Part shown: one piece after another, positions 43,136 to 51,868 of the stretch | How the letters are laid out: every line of letters begins with the position of its first letter | Numbering within the stretch: position 1 is the stretch's first letter | Source: Polyangium spumosum | Lineage (GTDB): Bacteria > Myxococcota_A > Polyangia > Polyangiales > Polyangiaceae | DNA length: 64,000 nt | Assembly (NCBI RefSeq): GCF_009649845.1 | Contig: NZ_WJIE01000001.1 | Location: 62,001 to 126,000 of the forward strand | Direction of reading: 5' to 3' | Program-made: the position numbers and the translations under genes | The notes under the pieces: generated by a model | What the model was told of the DNA's origin: nothing | The model's input: only the letters and a program-made list of their open reading frames with translations | Databases searched by the model: none

Positions 43136-43861
43136 TCAACCCGCCCGCTTGATCCCGTCGACGATGAGCGATTTCGGGCGGCGCAGGAAGGAGAGGTCGC
43201 GCCAGAGCTCGGGCTCGGGCGTGCCGGCGTACGTGTCGCGCAGCGAAGACGGCTCCTTTTCCGTGAGCCGTCCGGCGCTGTCCCAGTAACGGAGCGGCAC
43301 GGGCTCGAAGCCGGCGAGGCGTAATGCTTCGCAGAGCAGGTACACGGACCACCGCGTCTTGTGTTTGGCCGGGTGATCCCAGGGCAAGAGCCGGCTCGGG
43401 AAGCCGAGCGGCTCCGGGTCCTCGTCCCTTCGTAGATCCGCGTCGGGCACCACGGTGCGGATCACCCCGCCCGGCGCGAGCACCCGGTGGCACTCGCTGA
43501 AGAGCGCCATGGCCTCGTCGAAGAAGAGGTGCTCGAAGAAGTGCTCGGAGAAGATGAAGTGGAGCGCCCCGTCCTCGAATCCGAGGCGGCTCGCCTTGTC
43601 GAAGTTCCAGGGCACGAAGTTCGTCCGCTCGTAGAGCGCGGACGCGGGCTCGCCCGGCCTCGTCACGCGGCGCCAGAGCTTGCGATAGTTCCTCAGCACG
43701 ATCTGCCGCGGGGTGTTCTCGAGCAGATACTCGACGACCGGCGTGGGGCGCGTGGACGGGGCCTCGCCGTAATGCATCCACGACTTGTCGAGGAACCGCT
43801 CGAGCACGTGCGGCTCGAAGTACTCGAACCGCGACGTACCGAGCTGAAGGCGGGTGATCAT
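43136..43861 (-). CDS. Methyltransferase-like protein of the glycan gene group
   Basis: The 241-residue protein contains the core LHFIFSEHFFEHLFFDEAM followed by CHRVLAPGGVIRTVVPDADL and KTRWSVYLLCEALRLAGF. These match the late motifs of class I methyltransferases that act in polysaccharide loci. The glycine-rich SAM loop is not well formed, and the N-terminal part (residues 1-90) is unusual, so activity is less certain. It is separated by only 38 bases from the glycosyltransferase gene upstream on the same strand. Confidence 0.7.
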   Translation of the reverse strand: MITRLQLGTSRFEYFEPHVLERFLDKSWMHYGEAPSTRPTPVVEYLLENTPRQIVLRNYRKLWRRVTRPGEPASALYERTNFVPWNFDKASRLGFEDGALHFIFSEHFFEHLFFDEAMALFSECHRVLAPGGVIRTVVPDADLRRDEDPEPLGFPSRLLPWDHPAKHKTRWSVYLLCEALRLAGFEPVPLRYWDSAGRLTEKEPSSLRDTYAGTPEPELWRDLSFLRRPKSLIVDGIKRAG

Positions 43862-43899
43862 CGATCCTTCCTACAAGCGCGCGCCCTGGCTGACAAGCA

Positions 43900-45198
43900 T
43901 CAACCACGCATCACGCGGCCGAGGATGTCGGCGAAGCGCGACGCGGCGGTCTCGGAGGAGAACTCGGCCGGCGCGGTCGCGGGCGCGGGCAAGGCGCGCG
44001 TCGCGCGGAACCGCTCGAGGTGCGAGGAGAGCGACGCGGCGAGGGCGGCGACGTCGCCGGGGCGGACGCGCGTGTTATCGGGCCTGTGCGCGAGCAGCTC
44101 GTCGACCTCGGGGTTCTCCGTGATCGAGACGATCGGCATGCCGGAGGCGATGTAATCGTAGGTCTTGGCGGCGATCCGCAAGACGACGCGTGGATCGAAC
44201 ATCGACAGCAGGACGTGCGCGCGGCGGAGCTCGCCGAGCAGGGCGCGCTGGGGGATCGGGGGGACGAATTCGACGAAACCCGAGAGCCCGAGCGCCTCGA
44301 CCTCGGCGCGCTCGTAGTCCGTGGCGCGGCCGATCTGGCGGAGGACGAGGTCCCGAGGCGTGAGGTGTTCCCGATCGATGAGCAGGCGCAGCGCCCGGCC
44401 GATGTCGTCTATGCGGGTCTCGGCGCGCAAGGTACCCGTGTGCAGGAGGGTGAAGCGCGAGGGCGGCTCGGGCGACGCGGGGGCGGGGTCGTAGAGGGAG
44501 GCGTCGAAATGGTTACGAATGAAGGACGATTTGCCGTCGAGGAAGGGATAACGCTCGTGGTACGCGGCGAGGGCGCGGCGGGTATTGAGGACGACGTGGG
44601 CGGCGCGGGTGAGGGCGTGGCGCTCGAGGACGGGGAGGAGGTGGTGTCGGGCGCGCTCGGCGGCGTCGCGGGGCGGCTCGGCGCCGGTCTCGTGCAGGCC
44701 CCAGGGGTCGCGGAAATCGAGGACGAGCGGCACATCGAGGGCGCGGGCCGCGTGGAGCGCGACGGGGAGCGCGGAGAAGGGCCCGACGCTGGCGACGACG
44801 GCGCGCGCGCCCTCGCGCCGGCCGAGCCGGACGGCCTCGCGGGCGGCGTGGGGGCCGTGGATCAAGCAACGATCGCCGAGGCTACGGAAGGGGCTCAGGC
44901 CCTCGATGGGGCGGCTGGGGCGCGCAGGCGGGGCGGGGCGGCGGAGGCGCGTGGAGAGGGCGGTGAGGGCGCCCTGCGCGGCGAGGATGCGGGGGTCGAG
45001 GTAGGCGTCGTGGGGGACGACCGCGGGGGGCAGGGCGCGGAGGAGCTCGGGATCACGGGCGTCCTGGGGGAAGGTCGCGCAGAGGACGGCGGGGCGGAAG
45101 CCGAGCGGGACGAGGTGCCGGGCGAGCTTGACCCAGCGGTAGGCGCCGACGGCCGCCTGGGGCGCGAAGTAGGGGGCGATGAGGAGGAAGGTGTGCAA
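43900..45198 (-). CDS. Glycosyltransferase family 4-like protein
   Basis: The 432-residue GT-B-fold protein has an N-terminal IAPYFAPQAAVGAYRWVKLARHL, a LVLDFRDPWGLHE acceptor-side motif, RFTLLHTGTL and YDYIASGMPIVSI, all typical of polysaccharide GT4 enzymes. It should transfer a sugar in cell-envelope or capsule synthesis. The only in-frame start candidate is TTG at 45198 without a good ribosome site, so the N-terminus is uncertain. A phased palindrome array begins about 73 bases upstream of the start. Confidence 0.82.
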   Translation of the reverse strand: MHTFLLIAPYFAPQAAVGAYRWVKLARHLVPLGFRPAVLCATFPQDARDPELLRALPPAVVPHDAYLDPRILAAQGALTALSTRLRRPAPPARPSRPIEGLSPFRSLGDRCLIHGPHAAREAVRLGRREGARAVVASVGPFSALPVALHAARALDVPLVLDFRDPWGLHETGAEPPRDAAERARHHLLPVLERHALTRAAHVVLNTRRALAAYHERYPFLDGKSSFIRNHFDASLYDPAPASPEPPSRFTLLHTGTLRAETRIDDIGRALRLLIDREHLTPRDLVLRQIGRATDYERAEVEALGLSGFVEFVPPIPQRALLGELRRAHVLLSMFDPRVVLRIAAKTYDYIASGMPIVSITENPEVDELLAHRPDNTRVRPGDVAALAASLSSHLERFRATRALPAPATAPAEFSSETAASRFADILGRVMRG

Positions 45199-45270
45199 GG
45201 AGGTGGGGACGGTAGCCGGGGGGCCGGGGCGAAGACAAGAGGGTGGTCGGTGGCGAGAAATGTGTCACTG

Positions 45271-45507
45271 CCCACCTGTCAGAGCTGACGACGCGCCGAT
45301 CGACGGTTGATGACCCACCCGTCAGAGCTGACGGACGCCTCGTCGCTCGTCGATCGCCCACCCGTCAGAGCTGACGGACGCCTCGTCGCTCGTCGATCGC
45401 CCACCCGTCAGAGCTGACGGACGACTCGTCGCTCGTCGATCGGCGCGTCGTCAGAGCTGACGGACGACTCGTCGCTCGTCGATCGGCGCGTTGGAAGATC
45501 TGACGGG
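45271..45507. repeat. 43-bp tandem repeat array carrying CCGTCAGAGCTGACGG palindromes
   Basis: The palindrome core GTCAGAGCTGAC begins at 45278, 45321, 45364, 45407 and 45450, with a decayed copy at 45493, exactly 43 bases apart. Flanking bases extend the inverted repeat to CCGTCAGAGCTGACGG in the inner copies. The linker ACG(C/A)CTCGTCGCTCGTCGATCG is nearly constant and drifts gradually along the array. A 43-base step is close to four helical turns, so sites would fall on the same face of the DNA. The 396-base gap between the glycosyltransferase start and the 45595 lipoprotein gene holds this array and no gene. The nearest gene start is that of the glycosyltransferase. Confidence 0.92.
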
Positions 45508-45594
45508 TGGAGATGGGAGCTGCGCGCGGGGCGGAGGTCGGGGGAGAGCGTCGGATCATCGCGTCCGGTCCACCCCCGCGGGGCCTGCCGGCGC

Positions 45595-46128
45595 TCACGG
45601 CCCGACGGCCGGCGCTTCGAGCGCTCGCACGTCATATCCCCTGCCGAGCAGAAACCCTCGGACGGCCGACCCATACTCCGGGCTCGTCGAACGAACGACC
45701 CTCGTATCGTGTTCGAATCCCCCCTCCTTCGTCGCCCTCTCGGCGGGGACGGCCACCGATTCGCTGCACTTTTCCTTGTTCCACAGCGCCTCCAACGCCT
45801 TGGCCGCGTCGGAGTCATTGCTGAGCTCGAGCTTGCCGGGTGCGCCCGGGGTGACGCGCACGAATCCGAGGACGTCGCCGCCTTTTTTCACCTCGATTCG
45901 CACCGCCTTTGCGCCCTCGGCTGGCGCAGGGGCAGGCGCGGAGCCCGCCGTGGAGGTCGGCTCCCCGGCCGTAACGCCCGTCGCGCCGGTGGTGCTGACC
46001 TCGAGCCGGCCCGGTTTGGCCTCGTGCACAGGCGCAGGGGTCTCCTTCGCGGGGCATGCCGTGAGGACGGTGCCCGCCGCGAGCAAGACCAGGGAGAAGG
46101 CGGCGGCACCCAGGCGAGACGTTCTCAT
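45595..46128 (-). CDS. Small lipoprotein (paralogue of the 46272 product)
   Basis: The 177-residue precursor has lipobox VLTAC (Cys25) and a Pro/Ala/Thr-rich linker. A C-terminal domain from about residue 80 has GGDVLGFVRVTPGAPGKLEL, DAAKALEALWNKEK and PEYGSAVRGFLLGRGY. The domain aligns with the divergent gene product at 46272-46670, which shares GG-x-LG, GAP, the ALWDK/ALWNK segment, (P/G)EPGYG/PEYG and HGY/RGY. Anchored in the envelope, its role is unknown. AGGAG precedes the ATG. Confidence 0.7.
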   Translation of the reverse strand: MRTSRLGAAAFSLVLLAAGTVLTACPAKETPAPVHEAKPGRLEVSTTGATGVTAGEPTSTAGSAPAPAPAEGAKAVRIEVKKGGDVLGFVRVTPGAPGKLELSNDSDAAKALEALWNKEKCSESVAVPAERATKEGGFEHDTRVVRSTSPEYGSAVRGFLLGRGYDVRALEAPAVGP

Positions 46129-46271
46129 GTCGGCTCCTGTTGGAATCGTGTCGTGACGGCGACCAAAAAGGCCGCCGGCCGGCGCCCATGGTATCGCGGT
46201 TCGATGACGCGGGGCCGGAAAAGCGGGCCGCCTGCTCGCCTTCGAAAAGAGCCCCGTGTTACCCTGCCTCC

Positions 46272-46670
46272 ATGCGTCTCTGTGCGCCGCTGATGCTCCT
46301 CCTCCTTGCCTGCGACTCCACGCCGAGCGCCACGGTCTCCCCGGAAGACACGAACGATCGTCCCGTGGAGGCGCTCGCGTGCTCGAAGGGGGGCAAACGC
46401 CTGGGGACGCTGCGATTCCCCAAGGGCGGCGCTCCGGCGCTCGCGCTCGAAGTGCAAGGGGCCGACGCGGACGCATTCAAGGCCCTCTGGGACAAGCTGC
46501 TCGCGCAGGGGGAGATCGACGTGAAGGTCCACGAGAACCGGGACGACGAGCAGCCGCTCGTCGGCATCCGGGCGCGCCCCGGCGAGCCGGGTTATGGGCG
46601 CGTCGTCGATCACAAGCTGGCGGATCACGGCTACCATTGCGAAGACGTGCCCCCAGGCGCAGCGCGCTGA
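46272..46670 (+). CDS. Small lipoprotein (paralogue of the 45595 product)
   Basis: The 132-residue precursor has a short signal and lipobox LLLLAC (Cys14). The mature part has GGKRLGTLRFPKGGAPAL, DAFKALWDKLLAQ and RARPGEPGYGRVVDHKLADHGY. This resembles the C-terminal domain of the divergently transcribed 45595-46128 product, so the two are an inverted duplicate pair with 143 bases between starts. No function is known. Confidence 0.68.
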   Translation: MRLCAPLMLLLLACDSTPSATVSPEDTNDRPVEALACSKGGKRLGTLRFPKGGAPALALEVQGADADAFKALWDKLLAQGEIDVKVHENRDDEQPLVGIRARPGEPGYGRVVDHKLADHGYHCEDVPPGAAR

Positions 46671-46676
46671 CGGGAA

Positions 46677-46728
46677 GCGTGAGGTCCATGTGGACGCCGA
46701 GCGGGCTCGTGATGCCGAGCTTGCCCTG
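46677..46728 (-). pseudogene. Remnant of a DUF3943 gene
   Basis: These 52 bases match 48696-48747 inside the intact DUF3943 gene at all but five positions (about 90% identity) with no gap. In the same strand and frame they would encode KLGITSPLGVHMDLTL against KLGIASPLGVHLDLTL. No surrounding frame continues the homology, so this is a fragment rather than a gene. It lies just downstream of the RCC1 gene. Confidence 0.62.
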
Positions 46729-46760
46729 CTCCGCGGGGGCAGGAGAGGGGGGCGTCCTCA

Positions 46761-48191
46761 TCACCACAACACGACGACCGGGAGATTGTCCCCCATCGTG
46801 CCAGGCTCCGCCCCGCGCGCCGAGGTGTCGCCGAGCCCGAGCTCCCCGCTCGTGTTGAGCCCCCAGCATTTCACCTCGCGCGTGTCGAGGATGGCGCAGG
46901 TAAAAAAGCCGCCGGCCTCGACGGCGAGCGCCGAGCGCCCTGTCCCGAGATCGACGGTCGCCAAGGCGTCTCCCATTTCACCCGGCTCGTCCCCACGATT
47001 GTTCGTGTCTCCTTGCCCGAGCTGCCCCTCCGGGTTGTATCCCCAGCACTTGATCTGACGGTCCTCGAGGAGCGCGCACGCCCTGCGCGCGCCCGCGGAC
47101 AAGGAGAGCGCGGCGCGCCCCGGCCCGAGGTCGACGGCGGGGAGATTCACGCCCATCGTGCCGGGTTTGTCGCCTCGGTTCTCCTCGCCGCCGAGGCCGA
47201 GATCGACGCCGTTGCCCCAGCACCGCACGGAGGCATCGTCGAGCAGAGCGCAGGAGCTGGACGACGACGGCGCCATCTGGATGACCACCCGAGGCGCGCC
47301 GAAGTCGATCGCGGGTAACGCGTCGCCCATGGTCTCCGGCGAGTCGCCGCGGGGCTCCAGATCCCCCAATCCGAGATTTCCACTGGAGTTGACCCCCCAG
47401 CATTTCGTGGATTGATCGTCGAGGAGCGCGCACGACGTGTTGAAGCCCGCCGCTATCTCGCGCGCCGTCTTCCCGGCGCCGAGCCGCACGGCGGGCAGGG
47501 CGTCTCCCATCGTGCCCGGCTCCGCGCCGTGGCTCGCCGAGACGCCCGACGCCGTCGCGTCACCCCAGCAACGGACCGATCCGTCCTGCAAGAGCGCGCA
47601 TGCGTGGTAATTGCCGACGGCGACCGCGCCCACCCGGGCCCCCGCGCCGAGATCAACGACGGCGAGCGCGTCCCCCATCGTCCCGCTTTTGTCCCCTCGG
47701 TTCGTGGTGTCGCCTTGTCCGAGCTTCCCCTGGAAATTGGCCCCCCAGCATTTCAGCTCGTCGGTATCGAGGATCGCGCATGTGCTATGGGAGCCGGCGG
47801 CGATCGCGACTGCGGTCCGTCCCTGCCCCAGATCCACCGTGGGCAGCGCCGCGCCCATCGTCCCCGGCGCCGCGCCGCGATCGAGCGTGTCCTCGAGCCC
47901 GAGCTGCCCGCGATCGTTCTTGCCCCAGCATTTGACCGTTCCATTTCCGAAGAGCGCGCAGCCGTGGTTGTGGCCCAGCGCGAGCTGGGCGGGCTCGAGG
48001 GGGCCCACCGGCGGCGGCGCGTCGCCTCCCGCGCCGGAGGACGCGCTCACGCTCCCGCTCGACGCCGCCGCGGATCCTCCTGCCCCGCTGGAGCCGTCGA
48101 GGTCGGCGAGCGTGCTCCGCGCCCCGCACGCCGCGAGGCCGAGGAGAAGTGAAGACGTCGCGATCACCCGCGCGAGATTTCCGTTCATCAT
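46761..48191 (-). CDS. RCC1-repeat lipoprotein
   Basis: The 476-residue precursor has lipobox LAAC (Cys22) and a Ser/Gly linker. Seven RCC1-like blades follow, each with a CWG motif (CWGKNDRGQLG, CWGANFQGKLG, CWGVNSSGNLG and so on), GTMGDALP and CALL. This should fold as a seven-bladed beta-propeller at the cell surface. Bacterial RCC1 lipoproteins are common in myxobacteria and their ligands are unknown. The last blade ends abruptly at VVVLW. It lies between the DUF3943 gene (46 bases upstream) and the DUF3943 remnant. Two adjacent ATG codons (48191, 48188) could start it. Confidence 0.85.
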   Translation of the reverse strand: MMNGNLARVIATSSLLLGLAACGARSTLADLDGSSGAGGSAAASSGSVSASSGAGGDAPPPVGPLEPAQLALGHNHGCALFGNGTVKCWGKNDRGQLGLEDTLDRGAAPGTMGAALPTVDLGQGRTAVAIAAGSHSTCAILDTDELKCWGANFQGKLGQGDTTNRGDKSGTMGDALAVVDLGAGARVGAVAVGNYHACALLQDGSVRCWGDATASGVSASHGAEPGTMGDALPAVRLGAGKTAREIAAGFNTSCALLDDQSTKCWGVNSSGNLGLGDLEPRGDSPETMGDALPAIDFGAPRVVIQMAPSSSSSCALLDDASVRCWGNGVDLGLGGEENRGDKPGTMGVNLPAVDLGPGRAALSLSAGARRACALLEDRQIKCWGYNPEGQLGQGDTNNRGDEPGEMGDALATVDLGTGRSALAVEAGGFFTCAILDTREVKCWGLNTSGELGLGDTSARGAEPGTMGDNLPVVVLW

Positions 48192-48237
48192 GGTCGCCGG
48201 TATATCGTGTTCCCGGCGGGTCGTCGCACAAATCCCT

Positions 48238-49953
48238 TCAAAACCGAAACGTGATCCCCGCCCGCACGTCCGTGCTCTCGTGCCGCGCGGACGTCCGCCC
48301 GATGTTGCCCACCCGTTCGAGGTGCTCCACCTCGATCCACGCGAGCCGCGGCTCCGCCATGGGCAACCTGTACGACAACCACGCCCGCTTTCCCGAGCGC
48401 CGATCCGCGAGGTGAATGTCGTTCGTGAGCCGCTCCTGGAAACGATCGAGCCCCTCGATGGACTCGAACACGTCGTACGTCAGTTGCCCGCCGAGCTCCA
48501 CGGGGCCGTAGGACAGGTTCAACGTCGGCCGCGCCGTGGCACCGAGCCCGAAATAGTACCCTTTTTCGGCGAGGACGAGCCGCATGCCCTCCTTGCCGTG
48601 TTTCGCCGTGTACTCGTCGAGCGCCATCGACTGCACGGCCGCGAAATCGCCATACAGCTCGAGCCCGGCGCGGGCCCGTGCCTTTCCGTGGTGGAGCGTC
48701 AAGTCCAGGTGGACGCCGAGCGGGCTCGCGATGCCGAGCTTGTCCTGGCGTTTGCCCGATTGGAGGTGCTTGGCATAGTTGAACGCCGTCGAGGGGCCCA
48801 CGAAAAACGAATACCCGTAACGCCCGCCGCGCCGATCCGAGACGATGTTCTGGTCGTAGACGCCGCCGAGGAGGACACGCGTCACGAAATCGACCTGCTC
48901 CAGGCCACCCTGCCCGAACGAGCCGACGAGCCGGATGCCCGTGACCGCGCCCGTGTCGAGCGAGCGCGTGATTTCGCCGGGCCGGTCGTACGTGGGGACG
49001 TTGATGATCTCGGTCGTGACGCCGATGCGGCGCTCCGCGGGGCCGAGGCCGCGGGAGGACGCCTCCGCGGCCGCGCCGACGGAGACGTCGAAGCGATGCC
49101 AGACGTCCGCAGGGAAGCCGAGGTCGTCGACGACCGGGGCGCGCGGGACATGGGTGCCCTCGAGCTTGTGGTGCAGGAAGCGGAAGGGCGAGAAGGCGAG
49201 CGAGAGGAGGTCCGTCGTGGTGCTGTCCTCGCCACGCTCGAAGAAGAGGCCGAGCTGGTGCAGGGCCTCGCCGAAGGCGAAGCCACCCTGCGGCGTGAAG
49301 ACGAGGTCGTTCAAGCTGACCTTCTCGCGGTATTCGCCGACGAACTCCCACAAGACCGAGCCCGCGGCCGTGAACAGGAACGCCTCGCCGGCGCTGAGCC
49401 CGCTGCCACGCGCGCCGAGGTAGGTGACGGTGCCGGCGGCGGGGTGCGAATAGGTGTTCGTCTCGAAATGGTTCGCGTCGAGCCGCACGGCCTCGAAGGT
49501 CCAGAGCTTGCGGTAGAAGCTCGGCGTCGACCAGGAGAGCTCCCAGTCGGTGCGGTTGTCGTCGACGTGGATCCAGTAATCGACGAAGCCGGAGCTCATC
49601 AGGGCGAGGATCGTGGCGCCGGCCGTGAGGCGATGACGATAACGAGGCTCGCGGAGCGCCCGCCACGGACGAGGGCCGAGGTCCCAGGAAAAACCCGCGC
49701 CGGCGAGGACGAGCGGCGGGAAGTTCGAGGGGCCCGGAAAGACGCGGGGGCCAAAGGGAGCGTCGAAGGGATCGAGCACGGGATCCGGGATCGGATCAAA
49801 AAGGACGGGCGGCGGAGGCTCGGGGTCGGCCGCCTGCGCAGCCGGGGCGAGGCCGAGCAACACCAGGGAAGCAAGCCCGTGCGCGAAGAGGCGGCGGGCG
49901 CGACCGGCGCTTGTTTGCTTGCTCGTCTGGTCCCGCGGCGCGTCGGTCGGCAA
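48238..49953 (-). CDS. DUF3943 protein, predicted outer-membrane or envelope protein
   Basis: The protein is about 571 residues from the TTG at 49953, which has AGAGGGG upstream and opens on a signal peptide (RLFAHGLASLVLLGLAPAAQA). A Pro-rich stretch follows, then DUF3943 elements such as NHFETNTYSHPAAGTVTYLGARGSGLS, EFVGEYREKVSLNDL, TPQGGFAFGEALHQLG and SPFRFLHHK. The second half has many alternating strands (GVHLDLTLHHGKARARAGLELYGD, RLVLAEKGYYFGLG) consistent with a beta-barrel, ending AGITFRF. The family is envelope-associated with unknown function. Upstream TTG codons (49983) and a longer frame to 50178 exist but overlap the glycosyltransferase gene. Confidence 0.75.
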   Translation of the reverse strand: MPTDAPRDQTSKQTSAGRARRLFAHGLASLVLLGLAPAAQAADPEPPPPVLFDPIPDPVLDPFDAPFGPRVFPGPSNFPPLVLAGAGFSWDLGPRPWRALREPRYRHRLTAGATILALMSSGFVDYWIHVDDNRTDWELSWSTPSFYRKLWTFEAVRLDANHFETNTYSHPAAGTVTYLGARGSGLSAGEAFLFTAAGSVLWEFVGEYREKVSLNDLVFTPQGGFAFGEALHQLGLFFERGEDSTTTDLLSLAFSPFRFLHHKLEGTHVPRAPVVDDLGFPADVWHRFDVSVGAAAEASSRGLGPAERRIGVTTEIINVPTYDRPGEITRSLDTGAVTGIRLVGSFGQGGLEQVDFVTRVLLGGVYDQNIVSDRRGGRYGYSFFVGPSTAFNYAKHLQSGKRQDKLGIASPLGVHLDLTLHHGKARARAGLELYGDFAAVQSMALDEYTAKHGKEGMRLVLAEKGYYFGLGATARPTLNLSYGPVELGGQLTYDVFESIEGLDRFQERLTNDIHLADRRSGKRAWLSYRLPMAEPRLAWIEVEHLERVGNIGRTSARHESTDVRAGITFRF

Positions 49954-50011
49954 GGAACCCCTCTCGCTGGAGGGGGTTTGCAAGAGGCGGGCCGGTGGAG
50001 GAGCCCGCTCG

Positions 50012-51169
50012 TCAGGGGATCCAGGGCGCGAGCTCGCGATAAGCGTCGATCGTCCGCCGGGCCGTGTCCTCCCAGCGGAAGCGGGCGGCGCGGGCGAGGC
50101 CGCGGGCGCGGAGATCGCGGCGGAGGGCCTCGTCACGCGCCACGGCGCGCAGCGCGCCGGCGAGCGCGTCGGTATCACGCGGATCGCGGATCAGCGCGGC
50201 GTCGCCGGCGACCTCGGGTACGGACGTGAGGCTGGAGCAGACGACGGGGCAACCACAAGCCATGGCCTCGAGCACGGGCAGACCAAACCCCTCGTAAAGC
50301 GAAGGGAAGATCAGCGCCTCGGCGCGCGCGTACAGGCCGACGAGCGCGGGCAAACCGACGCGGCTCTGGACGTGGACGCGGGAGAGGAGGCCGGTCGCCT
50401 GGAGGGCGCGGGCGAGCTCTTCGGGGAAGGTGCGCTCGCGCTGGATGATGACGAGGTGGAGGTCGTCAGCCGCGGTGAAGGCGCGGGCAAAGGCGCGGAC
50501 GGCGGCGGCGTGGTTCTTGTTGGGGTAACCGCCGCCGAGGACCAGGAAAAACCGGCGCCCGTCGGGAACGAGATCGTTCGTCCGCGCGAGGGCCTCGGCT
50601 TCGGGCAAGGTCGTGAAGACGGGGTCGACGCCGAGGGGCGTGACGCGGACGCGCGGCGCGGAGGTGGGGTCGACGCGGATCGTGTCGTCGGCGCTGTGCT
50701 GGCTGACGGCGAGGATGCGGCCGGCGCGGCGGATCGAGGAGCGGATGGCCGCGCCCCAGTACGGCGCGAGGAGCACGCGGAGCAGCGGGTTCGGGAAGAC
50801 GAGCTCGGGGCAGGCGATCTGCATGACGTCGTGCATGGTGAGCACGCTCTTCGCGGGCGCCCCGAGCGGCAGGACGCGGTAGGGGGCGTGGAAGAGGTCG
50901 TCGGGGCCGAGGCGCCCGCCGAGCCAGGCGCCGAGGCGGAGGAGGGAGTCGGGGTGGTTCGGGTCGCCGGAGACGAGCCACTCGGTGACGTTGGGGGCAC
51001 GCGAGAGCGGTCCGCGGGCGTCGGGGTGGCGGAGGAAGACAAACGGGACGTCGGGCGCGACGGCGGGGAGGTGGTCGACGAGCGCGGCGACGACGGTGGC
51101 GACGCCGCCGGGCGCGCCGCGCAGGACGCGGGCGTCGAGGACGACGCGAGGAGGCACCTTTCGGGTCAT
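50012..51169 (-). CDS. Glycosyltransferase family 4 protein
   Basis: The 385-residue enzyme has LGGGYPNKNHAAAVRAFA at the start of its C-terminal domain and the GT4 EX7E-type segment ALIFPSLYEGFGLPVLEAMACGCPVVCS, which binds the sugar nucleotide. It should add a hexose in surface glycan assembly. The ATG at 51169 overlaps the stop of the polysaccharide deacetylase gene (ATGA), so the two are translationally coupled. The longer frame to 51409 would run inside that gene and is rejected. Confidence 0.87.
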   Translation of the reverse strand: MTRKVPPRVVLDARVLRGAPGGVATVVAALVDHLPAVAPDVPFVFLRHPDARGPLSRAPNVTEWLVSGDPNHPDSLLRLGAWLGGRLGPDDLFHAPYRVLPLGAPAKSVLTMHDVMQIACPELVFPNPLLRVLLAPYWGAAIRSSIRRAGRILAVSQHSADDTIRVDPTSAPRVRVTPLGVDPVFTTLPEAEALARTNDLVPDGRRFFLVLGGGYPNKNHAAAVRAFARAFTAADDLHLVIIQRERTFPEELARALQATGLLSRVHVQSRVGLPALVGLYARAEALIFPSLYEGFGLPVLEAMACGCPVVCSSLTSVPEVAGDAALIRDPRDTDALAGALRAVARDEALRRDLRARGLARAARFRWEDTARRTIDAYRELAPWIP

Positions 51170-51867
51170 GAGGATCCAGCGAGGAGCTCGGCGAGGGTGA
51201 CGGTGCGGAGGCCGCGGGCTTCGATGGCGTCGAGCACGCCGGGCAAGGCGCGGACGGTGGGGTCGCGGGAGCCGGGGTAGACGGAGCCGGGCGCGCAGCC
51301 GTCGTGGAGGAGGAGGATGGCGCCGGGCTCGAGCGCGTCTTCGATGTGCCGGACGATGGCGGGGGCGTCGGAGCGATCGTCGTAGCCGCCGCCGGACCAG
51401 TGGACACACGTCATGCCGAAGAGGCGCTCGACGTCACGCGGGGTGATGCGGCCGGGGTTTCCCCAGGGAAAACGGTAATGGCGAGGGCGGGCGCCGAGAG
51501 CGCGATCGAAGAGGTCGAGGGCGCGCTCGGTGTCGGCGCGGAAGGCCTGGAGGTCGTTCACGGTCGAACGATCATGGGCATAGGAGTGGCAGCCGATCTC
51601 CTGCTCGGCGGCGACGCGGCGGGCGAGATCGGGGAACCGCTCGACGGCGCTGCCGAGCAGGAAAAACGTGGCGCGGGCGCGGCGCGCGGCGAGCAGGTCG
51701 AGGATCGCGGGCGTGTGCTCGGGGTCGGGGCCGTCGTCGAAGGTGAGGGCGACCTCGGGGCGCAAGGGGCCGTGCATGACGAGGCCGCCGCGGAGGAGAC
51801 CACGCGCGGCGCGGAGGGCGCGGCGGAGGGCGCGGAAGGGGCGGGGCGAGCGGGACGAGAGGCGCAT
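51166..51867 (-). CDS. Polysaccharide deacetylase (NodB homology domain)
   Basis: The 233-residue protein has the NodB motifs: TFDDGPD (metal and base Asp), HSYAHD (HxxxH ligands), RFPWG and a C-terminal LLLHDG. It should remove N-acetyl groups from a glycan precursor or surface polysaccharide. The N-terminus carries an Arg-rich hydrophobic stretch but no clear signal peptide. It starts two bases after the methyltransferase stop and overlaps the glycosyltransferase downstream, forming a tight three-gene unit. Confidence 0.88.
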   Translation of the reverse strand: MRLSSRSPRPFRALRRALRAARGLLRGGLVMHGPLRPEVALTFDDGPDPEHTPAILDLLAARRARATFFLLGSAVERFPDLARRVAAEQEIGCHSYAHDRSTVNDLQAFRADTERALDLFDRALGARPRHYRFPWGNPGRITPRDVERLFGMTCVHWSGGGYDDRSDAPAIVRHIEDALEPGAILLLHDGCAPGSVYPGSRDPTVRALPGVLDAIEARGLRTVTLAELLAGSS

Positions 51868-51868
51868 G

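Noticed and set aside
45271-45507. CRISPR-like palindromic repeats at constant spacing
   Set aside because: Linkers are nearly identical between units and no cas gene lies nearby; it is a tandem repeat of palindromes.
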